Source of the DNA: Alicycliphilus denitrificans K601
Lineage (GTDB): Bacteria; Pseudomonadota; Gammaproteobacteria; Burkholderiales; Burkholderiaceae_C
Length of the DNA: 64,000 nucleotides
NCBI RefSeq assembly: GCF_000204645.1
Contig: NC_015422.1
Span: 2,063,001-2,127,000 of the forward strand
Direction of reading: 5' to 3'
Shown piece after piece: positions 30,032-38,116 of this stretch; the first letter of the stretch is position 1, and the number at the start of each line of letters is the position of its first letter. The translations under genes and the position numbers were made by a program. Under the pieces are notes generated by a model, which was given only the letters and a program-made list of their open reading frames with translations, ran no database searches and was not told the DNA's origin.

Positions 30032-31410
30032 CAGGCTTCGACCTCCACCAGTTCCGCGCCGATGCCCCTTGGGGCGAACTCGCCGATCAGGGCGTCCCAG
30101 CCCAGTTCCCGCCACTTCACCTTGATGCCCTGAACCTCGCCGATGTGGACGAGGTCGATGCGCTCGATCATCAGGTTGGCGATGCGGTGGCGCTCGACCG
30201 GGAACAGTTGATCCCACACGTCGTTGAGCCGTCCCATCGCCATCACCGTGGTGGCTTCATCGACTTGTCCGCCATTGCGCTGGATATGACGCACCACCGA
30301 TGCGATGGATTCCGGGCTGGTCAGCACGGTGCGGATCTGGGCCACCACCGCCGCCTCAATCTCCGGCGCGGGCAGGCGCTCGTAGCTCTTGCCCGGCGCT
30401 CCGAATCGGCTTTCCGACTTGGATACGTAGTAGTGGTACTTGCGCCCGTTCTTGCGCGAGTAGGTCGGGTACATCCGTTCGCCCGACGGGGCATACAGCA
30501 GGCCGCGCAGCAAAGCGTCGGTGCGCGAACGGATCTTGGTTTCCACCGACCGGGCGTGCCCATCCCTGGCCAGCACCGCGTGAACCTTGTCCCAAAGTTC
30601 CAGTTCGATGATCGGCGGGTGCGCGCCGGGGTACCAGTTCCCCTTGTGCGACAACTCCCCCAGGTAGATGCGGTTGCGCAGCAGCTTGTGCAGGTACTTC
30701 TTGTCAATGCGCGTGCCGCTGCGGGTCTGGCCCTCCTGCGTCGTCCAGGCCTTGGTTGTGATGCCGTCGGCTGTCAGATTGACGGCGATCTGGGTTGGAG
30801 AACCAATGGTCAGCATCTCCTCGAAGATGCGACGCACCACTGTCGCCTCGGCCTCGTTGATGATCAACAGGCGGTTGTCGACGTCGTAACCCAGGGGCGG
30901 GACGCCACCCATCCACATCCCCTTGCGCTTGGCGGCGGCGATCTTGTCGCGGATGCGCTCGCCGGTGACCTCGCGCTCAAACTGGGCGAAGGACAGCAGG
31001 ACGTTGAGCATCAACCGACCCATCGAAGTGGTGGTGTTGAACTGCTGGGTGACCGACACAAAGGACACCCCGTGGCGTTCGAACACTTCGACCATCTTGG
31101 AGAAATCGGCCAAGCTGCGCGTCAGGCGGTCGATCTTGTAGACCACCACGATGTCGATCTGGCCGCGCTCGATATCCGCCATCAGGCGTTTCAGCCCGGG
31201 CCGTTCCGTGTTGCCTCCGGAGAAGCCGGGGTCATCGTAGTCGTCGGCCACCGGAATCCAACCCTCGGATCGCTGGCTGGCAACGTAGGCGTGGCCCGCC
31301 TCCTTCTGCGCGTCGATGGAGTTGAACTCCTGGTCAAGCCGTTCATCCGAGGACACCCGGCAGTAGACGGCGCAGCGCTTGCGGGCCTTGGTGCTGGCAA
31401 TCTCGCTCAT
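30031..31410 (-). CDS. Serine site-specific recombinase (prophage integrase candidate)
   Basis: A 459-residue recombinase. The catalytic resolvase domain is at about 12-160: AVYCRVSSDE with the nucleophile serine near residue 20, IDIVVVYKIDRLTRSLADF, and QFEREVTGERIRDKI. A recombinase domain (KGMWMGGVPPLGYDV) and a C-terminal part with a long helical region follow. The zinc ribbon of many large serine recombinases is recognisable in position (LLRGLLYAPSGERMYPTY) but has no cysteines. It is flanked upstream and downstream by overlapping small genes. It is the only recombinase in the visible prophage. Confidence 0.92.
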   Translation of the reverse strand: MSEIASTKARKRCAVYCRVSSDERLDQEFNSIDAQKEAGHAYVASQRSEGWIPVADDYDDPGFSGGNTERPGLKRLMADIERGQIDIVVVYKIDRLTRSLADFSKMVEVFERHGVSFVSVTQQFNTTTSMGRLMLNVLLSFAQFEREVTGERIRDKIAAAKRKGMWMGGVPPLGYDVDNRLLIINEAEATVVRRIFEEMLTIGSPTQIAVNLTADGITTKAWTTQEGQTRSGTRIDKKYLHKLLRNRIYLGELSHKGNWYPGAHPPIIELELWDKVHAVLARDGHARSVETKIRSRTDALLRGLLYAPSGERMYPTYSRKNGRKYHYYVSKSESRFGAPGKSYERLPAPEIEAAVVAQIRTVLTSPESIASVVRHIQRNGGQVDEATTVMAMGRLNDVWDQLFPVERHRIANLMIERIDLVHIGEVQGIKVKWRELGWDALIGEFAPRGIGAELVEVEA

Positions 31411-31856
31411 CGCGCACCTCCCTTGCTCAGGCCAAAGAACAGCGGCCCCGACCAGTGCGCGCCCGTGATGTGGCGGGCCACCGCCGTCAGGCTCTTGAAG
31501 TTGCGCCCCTGGTACTCAAACAGCCCCTCGGCGGTGACTGTCACCCGATGTTCGCGCTCGCCCCATTCGCGCAGCAGGATCGTGCCCGGCGCGAAATCGA
31601 ACTCGCGCGGCTTGGCCCGCAACTTGATCTTGGAGTGTTTCGCGCCGATGGCTTCCAGACGCTGCTTGGTCTCGGGCGCAAGGCCACCGAAGGCTTCCTC
31701 CTGCAGCTTGTAGGCGAGACGGGACTCGACGTGCGTGCGGTTGGGGTAGTCCGGGCGGCGCGGGAAATACCGATCCCACACCGTCCAGAGCTCGGACATC
31801 GGCAGGCAGGCCAGTTCCGCGATCCGTGCCGCGACGGATGCTTGTTTCTCGTTCAT
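31407..31856 (-). CDS. DUF2924 family protein
   Basis: A 149-residue protein of the DUF2924 type: AARIAELACLPMSELWTVWD, RRPDYPNRTHVESRLAYKLQ, PGTILLREWGEREHRVTV and EGLFEYQGRNFKSLTAVARHITG. The last segment resembles the small beta domain often used for DNA or protein binding in mobile elements. The start is ATG 31856 with GAGGAG eight bases upstream. Its stop overlaps the recombinase start. DUF2924 genes regularly accompany serine recombinases, so a role in integration or regulation is likely but unproven. Confidence 0.8.
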   Translation of the reverse strand: MNEKQASVAARIAELACLPMSELWTVWDRYFPRRPDYPNRTHVESRLAYKLQEEAFGGLAPETKQRLEAIGAKHSKIKLRAKPREFDFAPGTILLREWGEREHRVTVTAEGLFEYQGRNFKSLTAVARHITGAHWSGPLFFGLSKGGAR

Positions 31857-32047
31857 CACAACTTCTCCTCTTGATAGGGGGTTGTATGAACGCGCTGGTC
31901 GGGCAGGAAGCCAAGGCCAACTGCTCTCTGTTTTGGCTCATCCGCGACGAGGGTCCGGACGATGGCGGCCGCAAGGATGGCGGCGATTTCGCCAGCACGG
32001 GCGCTGGCGCTCATCTCCGAGGGAGATGCGAGTTCGAGGTTCTTCAT
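31856..32047 (-). CDS. Small protein heading the recombinase operon (63 aa)
   Basis: MKNLELASPSEMSASARAGE, then an Ala/Ile-rich helix (IAAILAAAIVRTLVAD) and a basic tail. The stop overlaps the DUF2924 start (ATGA). It is preceded by a CGGAG motif. No family is recognised. Its 3' part contains one copy of the repeated cis element described at 31884-31915, so base conservation there may be regulatory rather than protein-driven. Confidence 0.55.
   Translation of the reverse strand: MKNLELASPSEMSASARAGEIAAILAAAIVRTLVADEPKQRAVGLGFLPDQRVHTTPYQEEKL
31884..31915 (-). promoter_or_regulatory. Repeated cis element, copy A (before DUF2924)
   Basis: Minus strand: CTTGGCTTC, 8 variable bases, then CCAGCGCGTTCAT, ending 30 bp before the DUF2924 start. 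The hexamers TTGGCT and GTTCAT are exactly 17 bp apart, as in copies B, C and D. A weaker hairpin (AGCCAA/TTGGCT) precedes it. Confidence 0.6.
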
Positions 32048-32150
32048 GACGGCTCCGAGGAATTGCAACCGTCAGGGATAGTGAGCCTGATCTTCCGAAG
32101 CGGATGGCAACGCAGGGTAATCGTGCCCGCCAGCCATGAATCCATTGCGC

Positions 32151-32203
32151 GTTAACGAAACAGTTGACAGGGTGCCTCTTGGCCTCTACCATCTGCCGTT
32201 AAC
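32151..32203 (+). promoter_or_regulatory. Promoter of the XRE-ImmA genes with flanking GTTAAC boxes
   Basis: TTGACA (32164-32169) and TACCAT (32187-32192) have a 17-bp spacer and read toward the XRE gene. CGTTAAC words lie on both sides, at 32150-32156 and 32197-32203, bracketing the promoter. They are plausible operators for autorepression by the XRE protein. Confidence 0.55.
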
Positions 32204-32227
32204 TAATCACGCAATCAGGTCACAACC

Positions 32228-32506
32228 ATGCCCTTTGGAGCATTCATCCGCAAGAAGCGCGAAGAGAAAGGCATTCAGATGAATGACTTTGCGCGCCAGC
32301 TGGAGATATCACCCGCCTACTGGTCGCGCATCGAGCGCGACATGGAAAAACCGCCCAAGGACGAGCTGATCCGTAAGGCGGCCGAGATCCTTGGTATCAG
32401 CGCCGACGACGCTTTCGTCGAGGCCAGTCGTCTGCCGCCCGACATCCGCGATGATGTTGGCAGCCTGGTTCGGATGTACCGCCGGAACGTGACGGAGAAG
32501 AAGTGA
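32228..32506 (+). CDS. XRE-family repressor of the prophage
   Basis: A 92-residue protein with an N-terminal HTH (FIRKKREEKGIQMNDFARQL, then EISPAYWSRIERDMEKPPKD) and a short helical tail. It is followed without a gap by an ImmA/IrrE metallopeptidase gene, the known repressor and anti-repressor-protease pairing of ICEBs1 and phi105-like phages. It is divergent from the recombinase operon, with the shared promoter region holding GTTAAC boxes. A role as lysogeny repressor is likely. Confidence 0.85.
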   Translation: MPFGAFIRKKREEKGIQMNDFARQLEISPAYWSRIERDMEKPPKDELIRKAAEILGISADDAFVEASRLPPDIRDDVGSLVRMYRRNVTEKK

Positions 32507-33319
32507 ATGGCGGTACTGACTCTCGACTACCGTTGCTGCGACCGGAAGCGCCCCCTGTACATCAAGCATATTGAGGTCGAACGCATCGCCGCGACCGCGC
32601 GCCAGCAACTGGTCGCGGACAGCATCGATGCCGTTTCTTTCGACGCGCTGCGGCAGATCTCCGGCATGAAGATCAACGGCATTGACTTCGCGCTGGAGGT
32701 CAGCACCGACTACGCCGTGCATGACGAGCAAGGCAACCACGTCTTCGGCGTCTGTGAATTCGACCCCGCTATGCCCGACGCTGCGATGGTGTCCATCTCG
32801 CCCGTGGGTGAGAGTCTCAGCGAACTGCTGGCCCTCAGCACCTTGGCCCACGAGCTGGGCCACGCCGTGTTCGACGCCCCCGGCTGGGTTGTTCAGGGCA
32901 GTAAGGGCCCCGGATTGTTCGATGACATCGAACCGACGATGCAACGCGCCTACCGCACCACGACGCCGGACAGCGACCATCTGTCCAAGTCACTATCTGC
33001 GAAGCCAGCGACGGAAGAACACTTCGCCGAACTGCGCGCCAACGAGTTCATGGGCTCCTTGCTGGTGCCTCGCCAACGCATCATCGCCGCCGTCGAAGAG
33101 CTTGCGCTCCAGCACGACATCACCATCCATCGCCATCCTTCAACCGATCCCGACCACCCCGGCACGGCCCTGCGCATCAAGGCGAACGGCGACCTGGGAG
33201 TCTTGGAGATGGATCGCTTCGAGAAAGCCTTGGCGACGCGCTTCGGTGTCAATCCACGGTTCATCCAAGTACGTCTGAACCGATATGGCCTGACCACTCA
33301 GGAGGCCACGATGCGCTGA
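32507..33319 (+). CDS. ImmA/IrrE-type metallopeptidase
   Basis: A 270-residue protein with the zinc motif HELGH in LSTLAHELGHAVFDAPGW (around residue 120) and a downstream glutamate in RANEFMGSLLVPRQ, both characteristic of this family. In described systems the protease cuts the partner XRE repressor after DNA damage or another signal and so induces the element. The ATG directly follows the XRE stop, so the two are cotranslated. A terminator lies 21 bp after the stop. Confidence 0.88.
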   Translation: MAVLTLDYRCCDRKRPLYIKHIEVERIAATARQQLVADSIDAVSFDALRQISGMKINGIDFALEVSTDYAVHDEQGNHVFGVCEFDPAMPDAAMVSISPVGESLSELLALSTLAHELGHAVFDAPGWVVQGSKGPGLFDDIEPTMQRAYRTTTPDSDHLSKSLSAKPATEEHFAELRANEFMGSLLVPRQRIIAAVEELALQHDITIHRHPSTDPDHPGTALRIKANGDLGVLEMDRFEKALATRFGVNPRFIQVRLNRYGLTTQEATMR

Positions 33320-33340
33320 CCAGGATCTACCGCCTGTGGA

Positions 33341-33364
33341 GCCGACCTCGCGTCGGCGTTTTTT
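33341..33364 (+). terminator. Terminator after the ImmA/IrrE gene
   Basis: GCCGAC and GTCGGC pair around CTCGC, followed by GTTTTTT. It separates the XRE-ImmA unit from the two genes that follow. Confidence 0.8.
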
Positions 33365-33419
33365 GAATCATCGGATTAACCGTTCGCGCAATCGCGCACT
33401 TTGTCAAAGGAACTTGCCT

Positions 33420-34844
33420 ATGCCAGCTGACCAAGCCTCAACAACAAAGAAAAGCACCAAGTTGGCGACGAGCCAGCCTGCAGCAAAACGTGCGCGTGAG
33501 CATCGATCCGATGAGGGCGCAAACATCCTGCCGAACGCAGAGAACTTCGTCAGCCTCGTGCGCAAGGTCGCGCGCCCCGGGCTGCTGGTGGATCTGCTCG
33601 AACGCGCCAGCGCGACGGCACTGCCGGAGTTGAAGGCATTGGCAGAAGCGGCCAAGGGCAAGTTGCCAGTCGAGTCGCGTCAGGCGTTCTTTCATGCGGT
33701 CGGCAAATTGGCAGGAACCGCTCAGTACAGCATCGAGTGTGCCGCTGAGCGAGTGATGCTCCTTGACGATGACTACGGGGCCCAGGCGGTCTTGTCCCTG
33801 CTTAACGAAGAGCGTGCCGACGATGCTGCCGTGCTGGCTGCGCCCAGCGACCGCTACAGCCGCGCCTTGTATCTGCACCTCTTGCAGGACTTTCCGGCGC
33901 AAGGCGCCCGCCGCGACGAACGCTTCGATCAGGCTGAGCATCTGCAAGTGATGCATCGTCAGTGGAAAAGCGACCACTACTCCAGCCACTACCTGGGCCC
34001 CAAGGGCGTCGTGCCGAAGACTGGGGTCGACGTTCAAGAGGTGTTGCGCACACGCATTGCCGAACTGTTCCCGAAGGTGCCGAAGGATCAAATCCTGATC
34101 GAGCAATTCACGCGCCGCGATCTGTCATGCGAACAGGGTGATGACGATGATTGCGAAGCCGGTCAGTCGGCGCTGTTGCACACGCTGACGGCGACCTTCA
34201 ATGGCAAGACGGCCACGTTCCAGCAAGTGGCGAACGGGCATGTCGTCGACCACGAGGAACCCGCTGCGATGTCGGCCCGCTTCTCGTGGGAGCCGGAGAC
34301 TGGCTCGCTCAGCGTGTTCTGTGAAGAACGGGAGGCGCGCCGCGAGCTGGCCACCGTCTTCCGTGATGTCGCGCTGGCGCATGAAGGCCAGATCGAGGAC
34401 ATGCCCATGCGGCAGTTCGACCTGCTCGGCTTTGCGACCTCCAAGATGCTCGACCGCCTCAAACGTGACCGGGTCGCAGGCATCGACGATATCTCGATCC
34501 TGCAGATCACGGTGGCCAAGCCGTTCGAGCAGACCTCAGAGTACGGCGGACGTGATGTGGTGCGGCAACTCTCCAGCAAGATGCAAATCACCCGCGACCG
34601 GCGCGACGGCCGCAACATCTATCAGGTTGCTTATGAGGATTACTGCGCCGAAGACCTGAGCCAGTACGCGCTCGTGCAGGTGAAGTTGGTCATGAGGATG
34701 TCCAAGACGCCGCACCGCAAGGCGCACAACGTCGCGGTCCAGATCACCGCACCGAACGGGCTGAACGACAAGAGCAGGACGGACGATGACCGCAAGCGCG
34801 TGCAGGAACAGCTCATCAAGATCGGCGTGCTGAGCCAGTTCTGA
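33420..34844 (+). CDS. Unrecognised 474-aa protein, first of a two-gene unit
   Basis: Starts with a basic, low-complexity stretch (TTKKSTKLATSQPAAKRARE), then a helical region (FVSLVRKVARPGLLVDLLER, LKALAEAAKGKLPVESRQAF) and a larger mixed domain with an acidic cysteine-containing loop (CEQGDDDDCEAG). The C-terminal part is strand-rich (ISILQITVAKPFEQ, YALVQVKLVMRMSK, HNVAVQITAPNG). No signal peptide, membrane segment or known catalytic motif is visible. The ATG at 33420 has AAAGGA upstream. Its place between the repressor module and the replication genes is typical for phage cargo such as defence or exclusion genes, but the function is unknown. Confidence 0.7.
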   Translation: MPADQASTTKKSTKLATSQPAAKRAREHRSDEGANILPNAENFVSLVRKVARPGLLVDLLERASATALPELKALAEAAKGKLPVESRQAFFHAVGKLAGTAQYSIECAAERVMLLDDDYGAQAVLSLLNEERADDAAVLAAPSDRYSRALYLHLLQDFPAQGARRDERFDQAEHLQVMHRQWKSDHYSSHYLGPKGVVPKTGVDVQEVLRTRIAELFPKVPKDQILIEQFTRRDLSCEQGDDDDCEAGQSALLHTLTATFNGKTATFQQVANGHVVDHEEPAAMSARFSWEPETGSLSVFCEEREARRELATVFRDVALAHEGQIEDMPMRQFDLLGFATSKMLDRLKRDRVAGIDDISILQITVAKPFEQTSEYGGRDVVRQLSSKMQITRDRRDGRNIYQVAYEDYCAEDLSQYALVQVKLVMRMSKTPHRKAHNVAVQITAPNGLNDKSRTDDDRKRVQEQLIKIGVLSQF

Positions 34845-34855
34845 GGAGGACGCCG

Positions 34856-35794
34856 ATGACGTCGCCGTATTTGAGCTTCTTCCTCGCGCTAGACAACCTT
34901 CCACGGCTCGATGCATCAGTGCTGGCTGACAGGCTCGGGCGCGACTACCAGCAGTTTCTTCAGAGGCGCTGGGTCGTGCCCGCAGGCCATCTCACCCATG
35001 TGATGGTGCCGTTTCTCGATTCTGAACAGGAAGTCGAAATCGATGTCGATGAGGACGCCGGTCGCTACAGCTACTGCAGTCCGCTGAACGGCAGAACCAT
35101 CGTCCAACCGCTGGCGGGGATTGCCCTCTATTCCATCCAGATGGATTGCTGGCTCGCAGATCTGGCGGCGCTGATCGGCATTGAGGAGCGGCGACGCTCT
35201 AGCCAGATCTGCCGGACACCGAATCACCTGTGGCACCTCGGTGAGCAGCGAATCGTTGGCACGCACGATTTCGCACCTGTGTTCGTTGCCCGAGCATGGT
35301 CACGCGCGCCGCAGGACAAGATCACCGCAGTCCTTGCCGACACCGTGTGGCCGCGTGGTGGCGTTGTTCTGTGCCCAAGGCGAACCAATGCCTCGCTGCC
35401 ACGTGACCACACGCTGCGCGGCTTCGATGAGTTCGTCCGCTTGACCGATGGCGCAGATGCGTTCGACACCGATGCCTTTGATCGTGTCCTGCGAGGCTAC
35501 GCAACCAACGTGGGTGAGCCGGAACCGGTGCAGTTCTTCAATGGCAAGCGGCTCAAGCTCCCGCACATGGCGTCGTCCATCGAACTCACTGAAGCGCGCG
35601 CCAAGATCATCAAGCTGATGTGGGGGACCGAAGGAAGTGCCCCGCCCGTGATGTCGTGGAAAGAGGTGAATGGTTCCGTCACCGTCAACACCGGCTTCCA
35701 ATCCTTCGACGATGCCTTCGGCGACAAAGTAGCGCGTGAGGAGGTGATTGAGCTGGTTTCGCGCGGGAAATACCGGGTGAGGCGCAACACATAA
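34856..35794 (+). CDS. Unrecognised 312-aa protein, second of a two-gene unit
   Basis: Starts 11 bp after the previous stop with a GAGGA just before the ATG, so the two form one unit. The sequence is mixed alpha/beta: YLSFFLALDNLPRLDASVLA at the N-terminus, WPRGGVVLCPRRTNASLPRD in the middle, and HMASSIELTEARAKIIKLMW toward the end. It has no signal peptide and no motif I recognise. Base composition is slightly less GC-rich than the replication genes that follow. It probably works with the 474-residue protein. Confidence 0.65.
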   Translation: MTSPYLSFFLALDNLPRLDASVLADRLGRDYQQFLQRRWVVPAGHLTHVMVPFLDSEQEVEIDVDEDAGRYSYCSPLNGRTIVQPLAGIALYSIQMDCWLADLAALIGIEERRRSSQICRTPNHLWHLGEQRIVGTHDFAPVFVARAWSRAPQDKITAVLADTVWPRGGVVLCPRRTNASLPRDHTLRGFDEFVRLTDGADAFDTDAFDRVLRGYATNVGEPEPVQFFNGKRLKLPHMASSIELTEARAKIIKLMWGTEGSAPPVMSWKEVNGSVTVNTGFQSFDDAFGDKVAREEVIELVSRGKYRVRRNT

Positions 35795-35879
35795 ACGCAC
35801 CCATAAATCGAACCAGACACGGCCCATAAACCCGTGCGGAGACTGCGATGTGCCCATTTCATACAGGAGGCACATCGAA

Positions 35880-36137
35880 ATGCAAACTCACTTCACCAAC
35901 GCAACATCTGGCCTGATCCCGGCCAAACCCGGTGCGCCACAGCGCATCGCCCTTGACGAAAACGAGCTGGCCATCCGCTGGGGGCTTTCCGTCAAGACCC
36001 TGCGCCGCTGGCGGCAGGAACAACTCGGCCCGGTTTTCTGCAAGCTCGGTGCCCGCGTCACCTACCTGATCTCCGAGGTCGAAGCCTTCGAGCGTCGCGT
36101 TTCGCGGCACTCGACCTTCACTCGTGCATACCAGTGA
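35880..36137 (+). CDS. Small HTH DNA-binding protein (excisionase / MerR-like)
   Basis: An 85-residue protein with one HTH: LDENELAIRWGLSVKTLRRW followed by RQEQLGPVFCKLGARVTYLI and a SEVEAFERR tail. This is the AlpA/Xis-type pattern in which the helix is followed by a wing and a Y/R-rich hook. The ATG has AGGAGG nine bases upstream. It may be an early activator or recombination directionality factor. It begins the long plus-strand operon. Confidence 0.75.
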   Translation: MQTHFTNATSGLIPAKPGAPQRIALDENELAIRWGLSVKTLRRWRQEQLGPVFCKLGARVTYLISEVEAFERRVSRHSTFTRAYQ

Positions 36138-36148
36138 GGAGAGCGGCC

Positions 36149-36631
36149 ATGAGCGATCTGACCATCTTTCCCGCCGACCTCGCTGCCATGAGCACCGCCC
36201 AGTTGGTGGCGCTGCCGATCACCGATTTCGTCGCTGCCGAGCGCAATGTAGACGAGGCCACTGCTTACCTCAAGCAGCTGCGTGCCAAGCTGGATGCCGC
36301 CAAGCTCCAGCGCTACGGCGAGCAGGCCCGTAGCGCGCTGCGGGATTCCGGCCGCGACTTCGGAACCGCCCACGTCAGCGACGGTGCGCTGCACGTGAAG
36401 TACGAGCTCCCCAAAAAGGTGACCTGGAGCCAGACCATCCTCAAGGAGATGGCCGAGCGTATTGCCGCCTCAGGCGACAAGGTCGAGGACTACATCGACA
36501 TCAAGTTGTCGGTGTCCGAGTCCCGCTACACCAACTGGCCCACGGCGCTGCAGGAGCAATTTGCGGCTGCGCGCACTGTCGAGGAAGGCAAGCCGAGCAT
36601 CACCCTGACGCTCGATGGGGGTGCCGCATGA
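36149..36631 (+). CDS. Phage protein of unknown function with a helical N-terminus
   Basis: 160 residues. The N-terminal half is a likely coiled coil (AERNVDEATAYLKQLRAKLD, AAKLQRYGEQARSALRDSG). The second half (VKYELPKKVTWSQTILKEMA, YIDIKLSVSESRYTNWP) resembles small proteins found before Sak4-type ATPases in siphoviruses. Its stop overlaps the next start (ATGA). Possibly an accessory factor of the recombination module; no function is known to me. Confidence 0.65.
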   Translation: MSDLTIFPADLAAMSTAQLVALPITDFVAAERNVDEATAYLKQLRAKLDAAKLQRYGEQARSALRDSGRDFGTAHVSDGALHVKYELPKKVTWSQTILKEMAERIAASGDKVEDYIDIKLSVSESRYTNWPTALQEQFAAARTVEEGKPSITLTLDGGAA

Positions 36632-37476
36632 AGAAGCTCCCCATCGTGTCCGCAATCGAGCGGATGGCCGAGCGCAAGGGCGTGAAGCTGCTGATGCTGG
36701 GCAAGTCCGGCATCGGCAAAACCACGCGGCTCAAGGACCTCGACCCGGCCACCACGCTGTTCCTCGACATCGAGGCCGGTGACTTGGCGGTGGCCGACTG
36801 GCCGGGCGACACCATCCGTCCGGCTTCGTGGCCGGAGAGCCGCGACTTCTTCGTGTTCCTCGCGGGCCCGGACAAGTCGCTGCCGCCTGAGAGCGCCTTC
36901 TCGCAGGCTCATTACGACCACGTCATCGAAAAGTTTGGTGATCCGACACAGCTCGAGCGCTACCAGACCTTCTTCCTCGACTCGATCACGCAGCTGTCCC
37001 GCCAGTGCTTCGCGTGGTGCAAGACGCAGCCGGGTGCCGTCAGCGACCGCTCGGGTAAGCCTGACCTGCGCGCGGCCTATGGCCTGCTCGGCCAGGAAAT
37101 GATCAGCGCATTGACCCACTTGCAGCACGCACGCGGCAAGAACGTGGTGTTCGTGGCGATCCTCGACGAGCGGCTCGATGACTACAACCGCAAGGTGTTC
37201 GTCCCGCAGATCGAAGGCAGCAAAACCAGCCTGGAGCTGCCCGGCATCGTCGACGAGGTTGTGACGCTGGCCGAGATCAAGGCCGAGGACGGCAGCACCT
37301 ACCGCGCCTTCGTCACCCACACCGTCAATCCCTACGGCTTTCCGGCCAAAGACCGCAGCGGTCGCCTCGACCTGCTGGAGCCGCCGCATCTCGGCGCGCT
37401 GATCGCCAAGTGCGCAGGCGCTTCCGCCGTGCCTGCCAGCGCCGCCACCTCCGCACACATCGAATCTCAGGAGTAA
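36628..37476 (+). CDS. RecA-like phage ATPase (Sak4 / AAA_24 type)
   Basis: A 282-residue ATP-binding protein with Walker A LMLGKSGIGKTTRLKDL and a first acidic strand TTLFLDIEAGDLAV. A Walker B-like FFLDSITQLSRQCF follows, then NVVFVAILDE. This matches the AAA_24 family, whose phage members include Sak4 single-strand annealing/recombinase proteins that work with an SSB encoded next to them. The following gene fits that SSB role. It lacks the L1/L2 loops of bacterial RecA. Confidence 0.8.
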   Translation: MKKLPIVSAIERMAERKGVKLLMLGKSGIGKTTRLKDLDPATTLFLDIEAGDLAVADWPGDTIRPASWPESRDFFVFLAGPDKSLPPESAFSQAHYDHVIEKFGDPTQLERYQTFFLDSITQLSRQCFAWCKTQPGAVSDRSGKPDLRAAYGLLGQEMISALTHLQHARGKNVVFVAILDERLDDYNRKVFVPQIEGSKTSLELPGIVDEVVTLAEIKAEDGSTYRAFVTHTVNPYGFPAKDRSGRLDLLEPPHLGALIAKCAGASAVPASAATSAHIESQE

Positions 37477-37481
37477 TCGCA

Positions 37482-38105
37482 ATGACCGCATGGAATGACT
37501 TCAACGACGCCGACGCCCAGCAATCCGGCTTTGATCTGATCCCCAAGGGCACCGTTGTCCCGGTGCGCATGACCCTCAAGCCCGGTGGCTATGACGACCC
37601 GTCGCAGGGCTGGGCCGGCGGCTACGCCACCGAATCTTTCGAGACCGGCTCGATCTACCTTGCCGCCGAATTCGTGGTCACCGCTGGTGACCACGCCAAA
37701 CGCAAGATGTGGTCGAACATTGGCCTGCACTCCAAGAAGGGGCCGACCTGGGGCCAGATGGGGCGCAGCTTCATTCGCGCGGCGCTCAACAGCGCCCGCA
37801 ACGTTCATCCGCAGGACAACAGCCCACAGGCTTCTTCTGCGCGCCGCATCCAGGGCTTCCATGAACTGGATGGCCTGGAGTTCCTCGCCCGCGTCGACAT
37901 CGAGAAGGACGGCAAGGGCCAGGACCGCAACGTGGTCAAAGTGGCGGTCGAACCCGATCACCCCGACTACGCCAAGTTGATGGGTGTGCCGACCAAGGCT
38001 TCGGGCGGCGGATCTTCCGGGGCTCCGGCGCAGGCAGCACCCGCGTACCAAGCACCGGCTCCGCAACGCGCACCCGTGACGGGCAAACCGGCGTGGGCGC
38101 AGTGA
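37482..38105 (+). CDS. Probable single-stranded DNA-binding protein of the phage
   Basis: A 207-residue protein with a beta-rich N-terminal two thirds (GTVVPVRMTLKPGGYDDPSQ, GSIYLAAEFVVTAGDHAKRK, GFHELDGLEFLARVDIEKDG) and a disordered Ala/Pro/Gln-rich tail ending ITGKPAWAQ-like (PVTGKPAWAQ). OB-fold core plus flexible tail is the usual SSB plan. Its position right after the Sak4-like ATPase supports the call. The sequence is not close to E. coli SSB. Confidence 0.65.
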   Translation: MTAWNDFNDADAQQSGFDLIPKGTVVPVRMTLKPGGYDDPSQGWAGGYATESFETGSIYLAAEFVVTAGDHAKRKMWSNIGLHSKKGPTWGQMGRSFIRAALNSARNVHPQDNSPQASSARRIQGFHELDGLEFLARVDIEKDGKGQDRNVVKVAVEPDHPDYAKLMGVPTKASGGGSSGAPAQAAPAYQAPAPQRAPVTGKPAWAQ

Positions 38106-38116
38106 GGGAGGTGGCC

